Assembly (NCBI GenBank): GCA_035610835.1
Contig: CM069447.1
Coordinates: 61,325,048-61,389,047 of the forward strand
Direction: 5' to 3'
DNA from: Ophiura sarsii
Taxonomy: Eukaryota; Echinodermata; Ophiuroidea; Amphilepidida; Ophiuridae
DNA length: 64,000 nucleotides
This document shows positions 35,363 to 45,200 of the stretch, in pieces; the first letter of the stretch is position 1, and the number at the start of each line of letters is the position of its first letter. The translations under genes and the position numbers were made by a program. The notes beneath the pieces were generated by a model. That model was not told the DNA's origin, did no database searches, and was given only the letters and a program-made list of their open reading frames with translations.

Positions 35363-36251
35363 AAACATACCAAAAATAGGGATTTATAAATTCTACCTAA
35401 TCAAATCTTCAAATCTATGGTTAAATTATAAATCGCAGTCATTTTCAATACAAAATGAAGACGATCCATTTCTTTACTGCAAAAAATAAATGTATATTTT
35501 CAACTCTACAAAGCCAACAATTGTGTATGCTCCATAATGTACAAAAAAGGGCATCACAACTGACTATTTATATTCTCAAATTTGTTATATAGACAAGCAA
35601 ATAATGTCAAATTTATGTTAACATTTATTTTTGAATTTGCAGGTCATATTGCGTGGATTACTACAACTGCTAACTCTGCATCCCGCTAAAGTACATTATA
35701 AAACAATACCCAACTATCGCTTTCGGCAAAGTTTGAGAATTGTATCGAGTAGTTAATTAAGTGACATCATATGATTCATCGCTTAAGTGAACTCTGTAAA
35801 GGATGCCAGAAGGGAATCCCTCATCATGATAGAGATTCCAATGGCAACTGTAATTGTTCTTCAATTAATAAACGTTAAGGGGTCCGGGCACCCTTAAAAT
35901 TGAGTTCAATTGAAGTGAAAACTGTTTCAATATCGATATATTTAACGACGATTACATTTGAAAAAAATCTTCATTTTATGAGTGATATGCACTGAACAGA
36001 TACATGGGTGATTTGAACCGTTTGTTTAGGTAATGTTGGCAGTGTTGCTTCAAAGTCAAAAAGTCACGAGTCTATTCAAGTCATAGACAGATATTCCTAG
36101 AATCATATCAAATCTCTAGTTAATCGCTTCAAGAAAGTCTTTGAAGTCACGTCAAGTCAATGTCTAATGAAAGGTATAATGTAAAAGCTGATGGCAAACT
36201 GCTTATCTACAAAAATAGCCTGTGTAAGTAAATGTAATAAATATTATAGGA
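35363..36251. other. Gene-free stretch, nothing recognised
   Basis: No supported feature. Confidence 0.4.
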
Positions 36252-36254
36252 CCT

Positions 36255-36285
36255 GACGTTTCGATTTAAACACAATCTTTATCGA
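36255..36285 (-). ncRNA. Hammerhead-ribozyme-like core 3
   Basis: On the minus strand: CGATAAA, stem GATT / AATC around a GTGTTTA loop, GAAAC, then GTC. Diverged from CUGANGA but parallel to the copy at 51.36 kb, including a nearby long G-run (36376-36396). Confidence 0.45.
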
Positions 36286-36399
36286 AGGTAAAATGACAGA
36301 ATACATCAAACACAACATATATATAGACAGGAGAACAATGGGCAGGAAAAGAGACAATAGATAATGTAACACAATGGGGGGGGGGGGGGGGGGGGGACA

Positions 36400-37445
36400 A
36401 AGTGACAGATGGATGAATAGGGGATGGGTTATCAAACTTGACAGCTGATTGATTAAGTGGATAATGTAACAAAAGGATGACATGTCATTACATCTAATGA
36501 AAGGTATTAGAACTGTGTTACTAGTCCAGTCAAGTCATAACAAACGACTTAAATATACTTTTTGGTAGTCAAGTACATTTCAGTCGTTACAGTTTGAGTC
36601 GTCATTCTGCAACCATGTTTTATTGATCGAAATTTTGCTATGTAATATTTGATGCAGTGTCCAAGTTGACTGAGTGGTACCTCGCACACCGGTATTTAAA
36701 GAATGATGTTGTATTGACTTTTATCTGTCGTAACCGAGGCTTAGCTCTGCAATTACGTTTGCCAACTCAGAGCCAAATGAGTAGATCATGCAGATTGGCG
36801 GTAATGAGGTAATGCTATTTCTGATTTATTTTGCCGATCGATCCTGACGCAAGTTCACAATACCTTTCGAGATTTCACCAAGGGCAGCTTGAACAAGAAT
36901 GCTACTTCAGGGTGTAATAAGGGACCTAGCCGTTATGTTTGAATAGATAAGAGTCTGTAGTCGCCCTCTTTCCCTATAGACAATAGACCAAAGGATGTGT
37001 TTTATTTTTTTAATCTCAATATATATTCATAACAAATTCAACATCAAAACAATTTTAACAATATAACAGTATTGAAAGTCGTCATTTAAAATCACTAAAT
37101 CATCTAATCGTATTTTGTTTGTTTTAGTATTTAATATTAAAAGAGGAGGGTTAATCTTCCCATTATAGTACAACTCATAATTTAGGAATAATAATCATTT
37201 TTTTTGGAAAAACGATAATTCTTATCAAAGATATTGATTAGAGTGGCGTAGGTTTTTTTGTAAGTTACCATGAAACAACTATGTAACGACAAGGCATCTA
37301 ATGCCACTAAATTCCCAAAACGATATATATATGAGTTTCGTGTAAGCAATCCGTGTCTCTCTCACGGTATGTTTATGATTTGTTCTTTCAGCTTCAAGTG
37401 TATTCAGAAAGAAAAATAACCCGTCAATGTTATTTAGTCTTAAAT
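36400..37445. other. Gene-free stretch, nothing recognised
   Basis: No supported feature. Confidence 0.4.
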
Positions 37446-37690
37446 TTCCGATGAATAAATGAATAAATAAATGAATAAATATGTAAATGAATAGGTGAAT
37501 GAATACATATATAAATGTTAATCAACGGACGAAAGACAACACAGCAGTAAACATTGTTATCAAAATAATGAGCTCCGTAATGATGTATATGTATATGCAT
37601 AACTATACAAACAAACATATAAATAGGTGAATGAATAGGTGAATGAATGAATGAATAGGTGAATGAATGAATGAATGAATGAATTAATTA
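37446..37690 (+). repeat. (GAAT/AAAT)n microsatellite, two blocks
   Basis: GAATAAAT units at 37451-37510 and AGGTGAATGAAT units at 37621-37690, separated by about 110 bp. They may be LINE tails. Confidence 0.75.
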
Positions 37691-37794
37691 ATTTATAAAT
37701 AAGTCTAAACATTAATAATAACATTTGTATATATTTTCACCATACGCTGACAGTGAACTGATATAGTCGTAGCTTTAGCGAGACACACTATACA

Positions 37795-38140
37795 AGACTA
37801 TTATTTGCCTTGCGGTGAGATGTAGTACACTTGCACCCGGCATATAATAGCTTCATACATGACTGGGCCAGTCAATCTTTACAAGGGTCGTGGCACAATT
37901 CACGTGGCCCATGGGCAATACGTGCATGTTTAGACATAATACAGTGTATCTTTGGTGTAGCTGCCAGAAGCGGTAAAACTACATTGTGCTTGCAAATAAG
38001 AACCCAAGTAAGGATGGTTTCAGATTAAGGTTTCAGGTTAAAATGTTGCTGGTGAAATGAAATTAATTTCGATGTTATACTGATTGAGATGACAGTCATG
38101 GCATCAATTGATTAACGCCAGTAGGTATCAAAGAATATTT
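37795..38140 (+). repeat. Dispersed repeat, copy d (AGAAGCGGTAAA family)
   Basis: Best-preserved copy: TTGCGGTGAGATGTAG, CACCCGGCATATAATAG, GACTGGGCCAGTCAATC, AAGGGTCGTGGCACAATTCA, CCCATGGGCAATACGTGCAT, CCAGAAGCGGTAAAACTACA, AACCCAAGTAAGGATGG, TTGCTGGTGAAATGAAATT. Confidence 0.65.
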
Positions 38141-38766
38141 CTTATGTAGTCCAGCATGCTTTGCACCACTCCGGTGCCAACGGGAATTTCCTCTAAAATA
38201 AACATTGCAAAACATGTGATAAAGTAATTAACAGCTGGAGATCATCTGACTTTCAACTTCACAAAACACGGTACAGATATGCATCTTGGCCACAGATTTG
38301 AATAAGTTGAATCCCTACTCAAATGTGTTATTAAAAAAAATAAAGGTTCTTTAAGAAAAACAAGAGAGGGATGATTTGAAGTCACTTTAGGTGTACTACT
38401 TGCAGCAGAATTTTCTTAAAGACAATCGTTTAACGATATTATAAGCTTTTCATTGCAATGAAATGTCAATGAAAACCAGTACACTGGTGACAGAAATTAA
38501 TGGTTATGTGATGAAAGTGAAGCATGCTGGTATTGCTCAAAATATGTTTTGAGTAGTTATAGGATGTGAACATTAGTTATCCTAGAGATAACTTTGGTTT
38601 ATATCTAAATTTCCTAATTATAACAAGGAGGTTCAACAAGATAAACGACATACTCCATATGATTGGGACTCTTAAGCGGTTAAATAAATCATATAGCTTT
38701 CCCTTAGTGCTACTGCAAGTGTAAATCTAAGTGATTAGTATGCATTGTATCAGTGCGCTAATGTAT

Positions 38767-38917
38767 GGATTATTCCAGTTGAAGTCCATACACAGGGAGT
38801 GTATGTCAAATGGAGTCTCCCATGCAAGTTACCGCATTTGAAATTCGCACGCTCTGTGGTGAAGATTAAGATAATGTCTCCCATGGTCTGTGTACGGATT
38901 TTAAACGGAATTGCCCG
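38767..38917. repeat. Palindromic CCATACAC-type repeat, copy 1
   Basis: GATTATTCCAGTTGAAGTCC, ATACACAGGGAGTGT, AAATGGAGTC mirrored by GCATTTGAAATTCGCAC, TGTGG-GAAGATTAAG, TGTGTACGGATTTTAAAC. Same family as 61656-61844. Confidence 0.55.
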
Positions 38918-39386
38918 ATATCAATTGACCATCGTTTTGATCAATTTTAATCCCAATAATTTTACGTTACTTAAACACTGTTTTAATTTATCATCTACGA
39001 CGCCTGTTATATAACCAAAATGCATTACAATACCCCTCTGTGTACTATAATTAAAACAAATATTTGTCGATATTTGACGATTCCCCCAGCGTCCCATGCG
39101 ACTGGTGCGTGTCGTGCATAACTGTGTCATTCGCGATGACAAGGGCGAAATAAAACCGGAAGATGTGACGTACTTTTAAACAAATAAGTAATTGACCAAT
39201 CGCGGCCCTAATCATCAAGACCCCGCGCCGCTTTGCGACTGTTTTGGAACGCACTACATGCAAAGACACGCTAAAACTTTGTAGTAATCGCAAGCGCTCG
39301 GATCATGACGCTGTGATTGACAAATTTTTCTTTTTGAATATAGCATTCCTACCGTTAAGTTACACTCATGTGGTTTCCTCCCTATG
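38918..39386. other. Gene-free stretch, nothing recognised
   Basis: No supported feature. Confidence 0.4.
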
Positions 39387-39787
39387 AGCGTGTTTCTGCT
39401 GGGGCACTGCAAAAAGTAAACGTTAATAAACGCTAATTGTTTCAATTGGTCAGTTTTTAATCCCCCCCACCCCCGTTTCTACTCGCGGAAGGTTACCGCT
39501 ATTTTTTATCGATCATAGTCGATAGGCCACGACATTTGACCTTTTGTAAAACCAAACAATGCCACCGCACCTGAAAAAGATTGCTTCACAATAATGTGTA
39601 TAACCCAGCGTGACACGGTTCACGGCGCAAACCGCTATTGGGTTTATTCCCGATTATTGCCGGTTCCAAACCTGGTTTGTGAAGGTTTTTGGGATTACCA
39701 AAAATACCGATTATTGCCGGGTTCTGCCTGTTTCTACTGGGCAAACTTTGCGTTTATTAGCGGTTTCTTCCCCAGCAGAAACACGCT
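39387..39787. mobile_element. 401-bp MITE with 5-bp target duplication
   Basis: Perfect 18-bp terminal inverted repeats AGCGTGTTTCTGCTGGGG, with extended pairing over CGCTAATAAACG. CTATG flanks both sides (39382-39386 and 39788-39792). The interior has ATTGCCGG-type words repeated three times near 39655-39720. A 5-bp duplication excludes Tc1/mariner and piggyBac and is compatible with groups such as Transib; assignment is open. Confidence 0.75.
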
Positions 39788-39792
39788 CTATG

Positions 39793-40869
39793 TGTAATAA
39801 AACTACTCAGTAAATCAGCTAATGATTTCGCATTTCTTACAATGGGGAAGAGACGTGATAGATATCAGATATCCTGCGGTTGACTATTGTAATGTGTTAT
39901 TTCAACTGATTAGGTATCCAATACATGTTCCAAGAAAGTCCTTATTAGCTAAATTGGTGGGATATTAACGATAGCTTTCCCGGCGGAAAACATGTATTAT
40001 AACCCTGAGTGTCCCCGAGTTACTAACAAATACTACAGTAAACCTACTGCTTTTTCAGTCTCAATATCAGTCACATTGAACAATTTTTCTCGGCCAAGTT
40101 ATGTAGGATCTGTACGAAAGAGGCGTGACTGTAGAGAGATGAGTTGTTCTTGGTTGGTCATGTTTAAAAATCATTTTTCTTCACGACAGTTATATTCAAG
40201 ATATTTATAAAAGCTCTAAGATAAACCAGATTTATTTGTGTGTGCATTGCATCACCAAATCATCCAACAAGGATTTACAATGAAGTATTAATGAAGCATT
40301 TTTCTGAGAATACATCATTTTCAAAAATGCAGTTGTCAATCAAGCACAAGCAACGAAGTTCACCTTAGTTGTTATTATGAATATGTTAGTCAAGCTCTCT
40401 TGGTGTTATCTAATAACCAAAAATTATGCCCTCAAAACAAAAAAGCTATAATTAATTGTCATTAATTATTTATATTAAGATATCTATTTAAACGAAAATG
40501 TGATGCTCATAATTATTACCGTATGAAACCTATACGAATCGAAAACGCACTAACGCAACGACGCTATGTGTTATGCCAATTATCCCACGGTGTAGTATGT
40601 CTAACTTGACACGCAAAAGATTCAAGCCCTGTTTTATGCTCCTGAACCAGATTTACGACACATATTCAGTTTTATTCCGTTTTGCATTTTAAGCTAGTAG
40701 GCTATCCTATATGGTTTAAGCTTTCTATTTTCACCTTCCCGTCCACCAACCCCAGACTAGACTGGATCCTCCTGTCTTCCCGATTTTCCACACGGCCCCT
40801 GCGAGGGTGCTCAAATGTGAAGACTGGAAAAAATACAGTTCTAAAAGTGTGCGCTGATAAATTCGTGAA
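39793..40869. other. Gene-free stretch, nothing recognised
   Basis: No supported feature. Confidence 0.4.
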
Positions 40870-41420
40870 CAAATGAGCTTATTCACGCAACATCACGCCA
40901 CAGAGCGCCGGTAGTTTCACGCGGCGTTATACATCGCGTGACGCGATAGGGCGCACGATTTGCCTCCCCGTGGCGCAGCGTGACGATCGTTCGACGCACT
41001 GCCTTTGAATTGGACCAATCAGGTGGTATTTCTGTTGATGCCGCGCATGCTCGGTACTGGTATTTTGTCGTGGAATTCCACGACAAACCGCACACTTTTT
41101 GGACGTACTACTTTCCCAGTCCCTGTATTTGGTCCGCCATTTTTAAAGATGGCGGCCATATAGAGGGACGCGGGTACCCAGTCTAACCCCAGACTTCTTT
41201 AATTTAACCATATTCGCATATCCATTCCGTGGTGTCAACTTTCTTACCGTCAACCTGGTCCAGGAGCATGAAGGAGGGCCACAATCTCTTGCGTGCGTCT
41301 TACTTGACAGAGAGCAGTGAGTAGCTGAAAAGATAGGATTTCCACGATAACATCTTGTATATAAATCTGTACGCATGCGCACATTCCTTACGCTCATTAT
41401 TGGACCCCAGCAATCCGTCA
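40870..41420. promoter_or_regulatory. CpG-rich, promoter-like segment
   Basis: In otherwise AT-rich DNA this block is dense in CG (CGCGTGACGCGATAGGGCGC). It has back-to-back CCAAT boxes (ATTGGACCAAT, about 41009-41019), a perfect 24-bp palindrome (41064-41087) and AAGATGGCGGCC (41146-41157), a YY1-type site often found at start sites. No gene starts convincingly on either side; it may instead be a CpG-rich transposon. Confidence 0.35.
41064..41087. repeat. Perfect 24-bp palindrome
   Basis: Half-site TTTGTCGTGGAA followed by its exact complement, with no spacer. Confidence 0.9.
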
Positions 41421-41641
41421 AATGATTGGACAAATAATGTTCAATCTTTTCCCAATAATGATGTACTGCGTAATATCTAAACGGTGTTAATTAAAACGTT
41501 TTAATGTATTGGCTGTCTTTAATTTCACATTCCATTACATACGCTAACACGGAACTAATTAGTTGTTGTGAAAGTCGTTCAATCACTGCACTGGTATCAT
41601 TAGATGGATATGGTCAGTCAACCTACTAGTGTGTACGTATT

Positions 41642-41714
41642 AGGCTATTCCATTGAAATCAATACACCCCTTGGATGACATTGCCTTAATATTCCACACA
41701 GTGCGTGTCAATGG
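41642..41714. repeat. CCATACAC-type palindromic repeat, left half
   Basis: GGCTATTCCATTGAAATC, AATACACCCC, TTAATATTCCACACAGTGCG. It abuts the LINE tail that starts near 41720. A right-half fragment of the same family is at 42254-42289 in opposite orientation. Confidence 0.5.
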
Positions 41715-41719
41715 TCACG

Positions 41720-42060
41720 TCTTTCATTCATTCATTTCATTCATTCATCATTTATTACCATAACATTAAAATCACAAATAACATCAAATTACATCAAAAA
41801 TCAGTAAAAAAAAATCAGATAATTTACAACAACAGAAAAACGAAACTGTTATGGAGGAGACGGCTAGAAGGGCAAAAAGGCCTGTAAAGTGCCATTTCCT
41901 TGAAGCCCTGGGACAATAAAACACAAAACCAATACATCCAAATTTAAAACCTAAATATGACACCAACAATATATACCGGACAAGAAAAAGGACAATGCTC
42001 AAAAAGAATATCATCAAATAACCATAAAGTGAAATTGAAATAGTGCTCTAAAAAATTCAA
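41720..42060 (-). mobile_element. LINE 3' untranslated region with (AATG)n tail
   Basis: This lies 3' of the LINE open frame on the minus strand, ending in AATGAATGAATGAAAT-type repeats at 41722-41755. No coding potential. Confidence 0.6.
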
Positions 42061-42249
42061 TTAATCGTAACTTGAAATAAGTTTTTGCTTGAATTTATTA
42101 CGAAAATGTTTTACCGAATTAGAAATTTTGTATGAATTTTCGAGAGAGTTCCAAAGATGGGGGCCACTAGTGCGAACTGAGTGATCCGAGAATATTCTCT
42201 TATTTTTGGTTAGATTGAAGTTGTTACTATGTCTTGTCGAATAGTTGTG
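42061..42249 (-). pseudogene. LINE reverse transcriptase C-terminus, 62 codons
   Basis: The minus strand reads HNYSTRHSNNFNL, RIFSDHSVRTSGPHLWNSL and SNSVKHFRNKFKQKLISS before its stop. The pattern H-x-Y-x-T-R-x-x-x-N, then R-x-x-G-P-x-x-W-N-x-L and a closing F-K/R-x-K-x-K is the standard C-terminus of CR1/Rex/Jockey-type LINE reverse transcriptases. The open frame extends upstream to 42561, but the part around 42254-42289 is a piece of an unrelated palindromic repeat. The copy is therefore 5'-truncated or disrupted and non-functional. Confidence 0.75.
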
Positions 42250-42253
42250 GATT

Positions 42254-42289
42254 CCATAGGGGGTGTATGGATTAGAACTGGAATAGCCC
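42254..42289. repeat. CCATACAC-type palindromic repeat, right-end fragment
   Basis: CCATAGGGGGTGTATGGATT, AGAACTGGAATAGCCC: the family terminus in the orientation opposite to 41642-41714, joined directly to the LINE frame. Confidence 0.55.
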
Positions 42290-42824
42290 TTTATATTATA
42301 ACTTATTGGCTCACACACACCCCTGGTGTTAACCTTTACGTTGCTGGAAAGCATGTCGGTCATGAACCAAGTCACGTTGCAAACATAAATAACATGAACA
42401 GATAGTGTGTTACACTGCGATATGTGAATATAAGATATTGAGTCAGTATTCCATGGCATATTATGGAGTGCAAGGACTTTATATTGAGAAGATATTTTAT
42501 AATATATTCTATAACATATCAAGTTTTTTTCTGAGAACTCCCGATGGTGGCGTATACGCATGGTATGGACAAACTAAATCTTGCAGCCGAACATCTCAGA
42601 CCAACACGTGGCTATAGATCGGGAGCTTTGATTAATAGCACACACTCGCTCTTATCGACCGCTTGCTTAACCGTTAATATATTTTTAATTACACCTGTCT
42701 GGCTGTTAATCAAATTGATAAGAAAAATGTTGAATACATATTGTGGTTGGAATACAATAAAAGACTGGACTGTCAATGCTAGGTAGAGATGTCATTCGAT
42801 AGCTAATGCATAGAAGACGGTGGA

Positions 42825-42832
42825 TATATATA
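42825..42832 (+). promoter_or_regulatory. TATA box
   Basis: TATATATA, 78 bp before the first ATG of the candidate exon at 42903. A start site some 30 bp downstream would leave a short leader. Confidence 0.35.
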
Positions 42833-42902
42833 CATTACCGCACAAGGATTCTAGCTGAAAAGCCGCAATAAAGTTGGAGTAATTTACGCCGACAAACCGG
42901 AG

Positions 42903-42984
42903 ATGCACGCAATGGAACGTGTGGCGATGCGGAGATACCGGTGCTGTGGTGGACTTCACATCGCTCTTATCATTGGAACTTTAC
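42903..42984 (+). CDS. Candidate first coding exon of a small membrane protein
   Basis: From ATG at 42903 (a second in-frame ATG at 42912 is equally possible) the frame reads 27 codons including MRRYRCCGGLHIALIIGTL. It then meets TTAC|GTGAGT, a near-consensus splice donor at 42985, leaving a phase-1 junction. A TATA box lies upstream, and the frame has an in-frame stop at 42852. The arginine/cysteine-rich start followed by a hydrophobic stretch resembles the N-terminus of LAPTM-type lysosomal four-pass proteins (a CC-x(n)-G-x-x-I-I-x-G-T pattern), but that likeness is short. No second exon was found: the possible acceptor at 44548-44549 (TTTTCAG|GTATAAG) gives only 13 more codons before a stop. 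A chance exon is quite possible. Confidence 0.35.
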
Positions 42985-43355
42985 GTGAGTATTGATATTC
43001 AAATCACTATTTTAGTACTGTTAAGACGTTGATTTTCAATTCGCTCCTATGATGGAGGATTAGTAGAACCGATCATCTTTTTAGTAATAACCCTATCAAT
43101 TTTGTTTTAACCAAGTGTTTATGCATCGTTCTTTGTAACTCGACATTCGAAACCTGCAGCAGTCTGTTATGGTAGCAGCAATCCATACAAACTAAATACA
43201 GCAAGCAAATTTCGATACTATTATGTCAAAAGTGAGACATTTATAGGGAATAAAATAAACATTTTTACATCGCTATAGCGTCAGCGGAATGATCGCTCTC
43301 ATCCCTTTAGACACTGATTAATCTTAGTAGACAGTGATTCCAGCAAGATTAATAC
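42985..43355. other. Possible intron sequence, otherwise unrecognised
   Basis: Follows the candidate donor site; nothing else seen. Confidence 0.25.
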
Positions 43356-43596
43356 TTAACACTTTCCACGCGGCAGGTGTCTGCAAACGACATCCACAAT
43401 TTCACAAAATGTCTCAAAAATGTAAACATTATTGAATTTCATTACCAAATTTGGAATCACCATGAGAAATGCATTAAAATAAGTACAAACATGCCTAGTA
43501 TTGGTTCAGGAATCCTTGAGATGAAAGTTTGGAAAGGTTTCTGAAAAATCTGTTTTGCATAAATGGTAAAAACAATTGCCGCGTGGAAAGTGTTTA
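43356..43596 (+). mobile_element. TTAA MITE family, copy 3
   Basis: TTAACACTTTCCACGCGGCA, then GGTGTCTGCAAACGACATCC; ends TTGCCGCGTGGAAAGTGTTT with the last TTAA changed to TTTA. Same orientation as copy 1. Confidence 0.8.
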
Positions 43597-44913
43597 GCTG
43601 TAGTAGACGTGGATTATATTCTTAAGTTGTTAGAGATTTAGAAGTGTTTCATTGTGTTGTTGTATTTGTAAAGAGATTTCTTTCACAGTTTTCATAATAT
43701 ACGAGTTTGGGTCAAATATGTATTGAACATGATCTGGCTATGAGACCCTTGAGTGATCAGTATTAAGCAGCGCATGAACCTTAATCTTTCTAATTCATTC
43801 CTATATTTTTACGAATATTAATATATCATTATTATTGTTTCAAAATAATGGCATTCATGCAACCATGGCAGCCCACTGTCTTTAATGTGCCTCAGTAGAT
43901 TGACATTTCTGAATTATAACATCATTTTACAATTTCCTTGGCGTTTATGTAGCGTCTTTTCTCAAAGGGAATCCAACTAAAGCGCAATAAAATCCTAACA
44001 TCATGCCATTTCATTTAAGCATGGTGACAGTAAGACATAAGGAAACAGTAGCTGGTAACTTACGCAATTAAACTGCAGTAATGCGTATTTGAACTGGATA
44101 TATTTCACTAAGAACAACAATAGTATCAACCCATATAAACAAAAAGCATATAATCGTCTAAATGGAAATACTTCTATATGTACATCGCCCGTGGCGAATT
44201 TATGTTGTTTACGGTAAATAATATCGCAAATGAGCAATTACGTAACAGTAACACCTCCATCCAAGCTTATTATACCGATTTTACGGATAGATACTATAAA
44301 TTCTTTTACTTTTCAATTAGCCAGTACTGTTTAATACTTTTATAAATGTACATATATATATACGGTATATTTGTTCATGGTTTTTACCTCACGGTACTTA
44401 ATAATACAAATGGGAAAATATCTGAATGTAAACCTCTAAAATAGGCTTATGATACGATACGGTTTGAGTTGTTGATAAGTCTTACAAATGCAAAATACAT
44501 ACACCGTCACGAAACGCTACGCTGTAACATCATGAATTTCTTTTCAGGTATAAGAAGACCCATTTTAATCGCATTAAGTAGCTCATGTTAACCGATATCT
44601 TTTGCTTAATCTGGTGATAGCTGTTATCCAGTGAATAATTACCACCTTTCGATCAAGTCTTTTTTCTCTGCTACTCGTGGTTGCTACTTTACTGCTTTTC
44701 TTTTTAGGTAAAACAACATTAGGTCGTTAATGCGAGGGATCGTTAGTTTAATGTTTGTATGTTTCTAAATGCATCTTCTTGATTCCTGTAAGGTATGGTT
44801 AGATTTAGAGTTAGGGTTCGGAAAAGTATAGTTGGGGAAAAGGGTATTTTCGGTCCTTGTTAGTGGTATACCAGTATTGTTTAATAGTGAAACATAAAAG
44901 TGTCCAGAATCGC
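43597..44913. other. Gene-free stretch
   Basis: No gene recognised; GTAAACAACATAA-type AT-rich sequence and one possible splice acceptor near 44549. Confidence 0.4.
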
Positions 44914-45200
44914 TCGATACTAGTACCATTTTACTGTTCTAGTACCGGTCGATACTGAAACAGCAAATTGTGTCCCAGTATTAGGCGATACTGGAGCATA
45001 TTTTGTTCCAGTACCGGGAGATACTGGTACACATGCTATCAGGGGTGATTTTCCCAGTATTGAACGATCACAATTGTATATCAGTATCTTCCGATACTGG
45101 AACATTTGGTATGTGCCAGTATGTGCCTGTATCGGACGATACTGGAACACTGGCTTTGTACCAGTATTGAACGATACTGGGTGTTAACAGTATCTAGTAT
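44914..45200. repeat. Degenerate array of CAGTATCG hairpins
   Basis: About seven to eight units spaced roughly 36 bp. In each, CCAGTA(T/C) or TCAGTAT is followed after 4-6 bases by CGATACTGG, so each unit is a small inverted repeat (for example CCAGTATTGAACGATACTGG). Spacers of 12-25 bp differ (often GAACA, TTTGT). A 76-codon minus-strand frame across it is a by-product. Confidence 0.8.

Noticed and set aside
42250..42561. Upstream part of the 166-codon frame as extra LINE coding sequence
   Set aside because: It includes a piece of the CCATACAC palindromic repeat, and similarity to LINE protein upstream of it is too weak to call, so only 42061-42249 was annotated.
44914..45200. CRISPR-like array of repeats and spacers
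   Set aside because: Repeats are degenerate, spacers vary in length, there are no cas genes and the genome is clearly eukaryotic.
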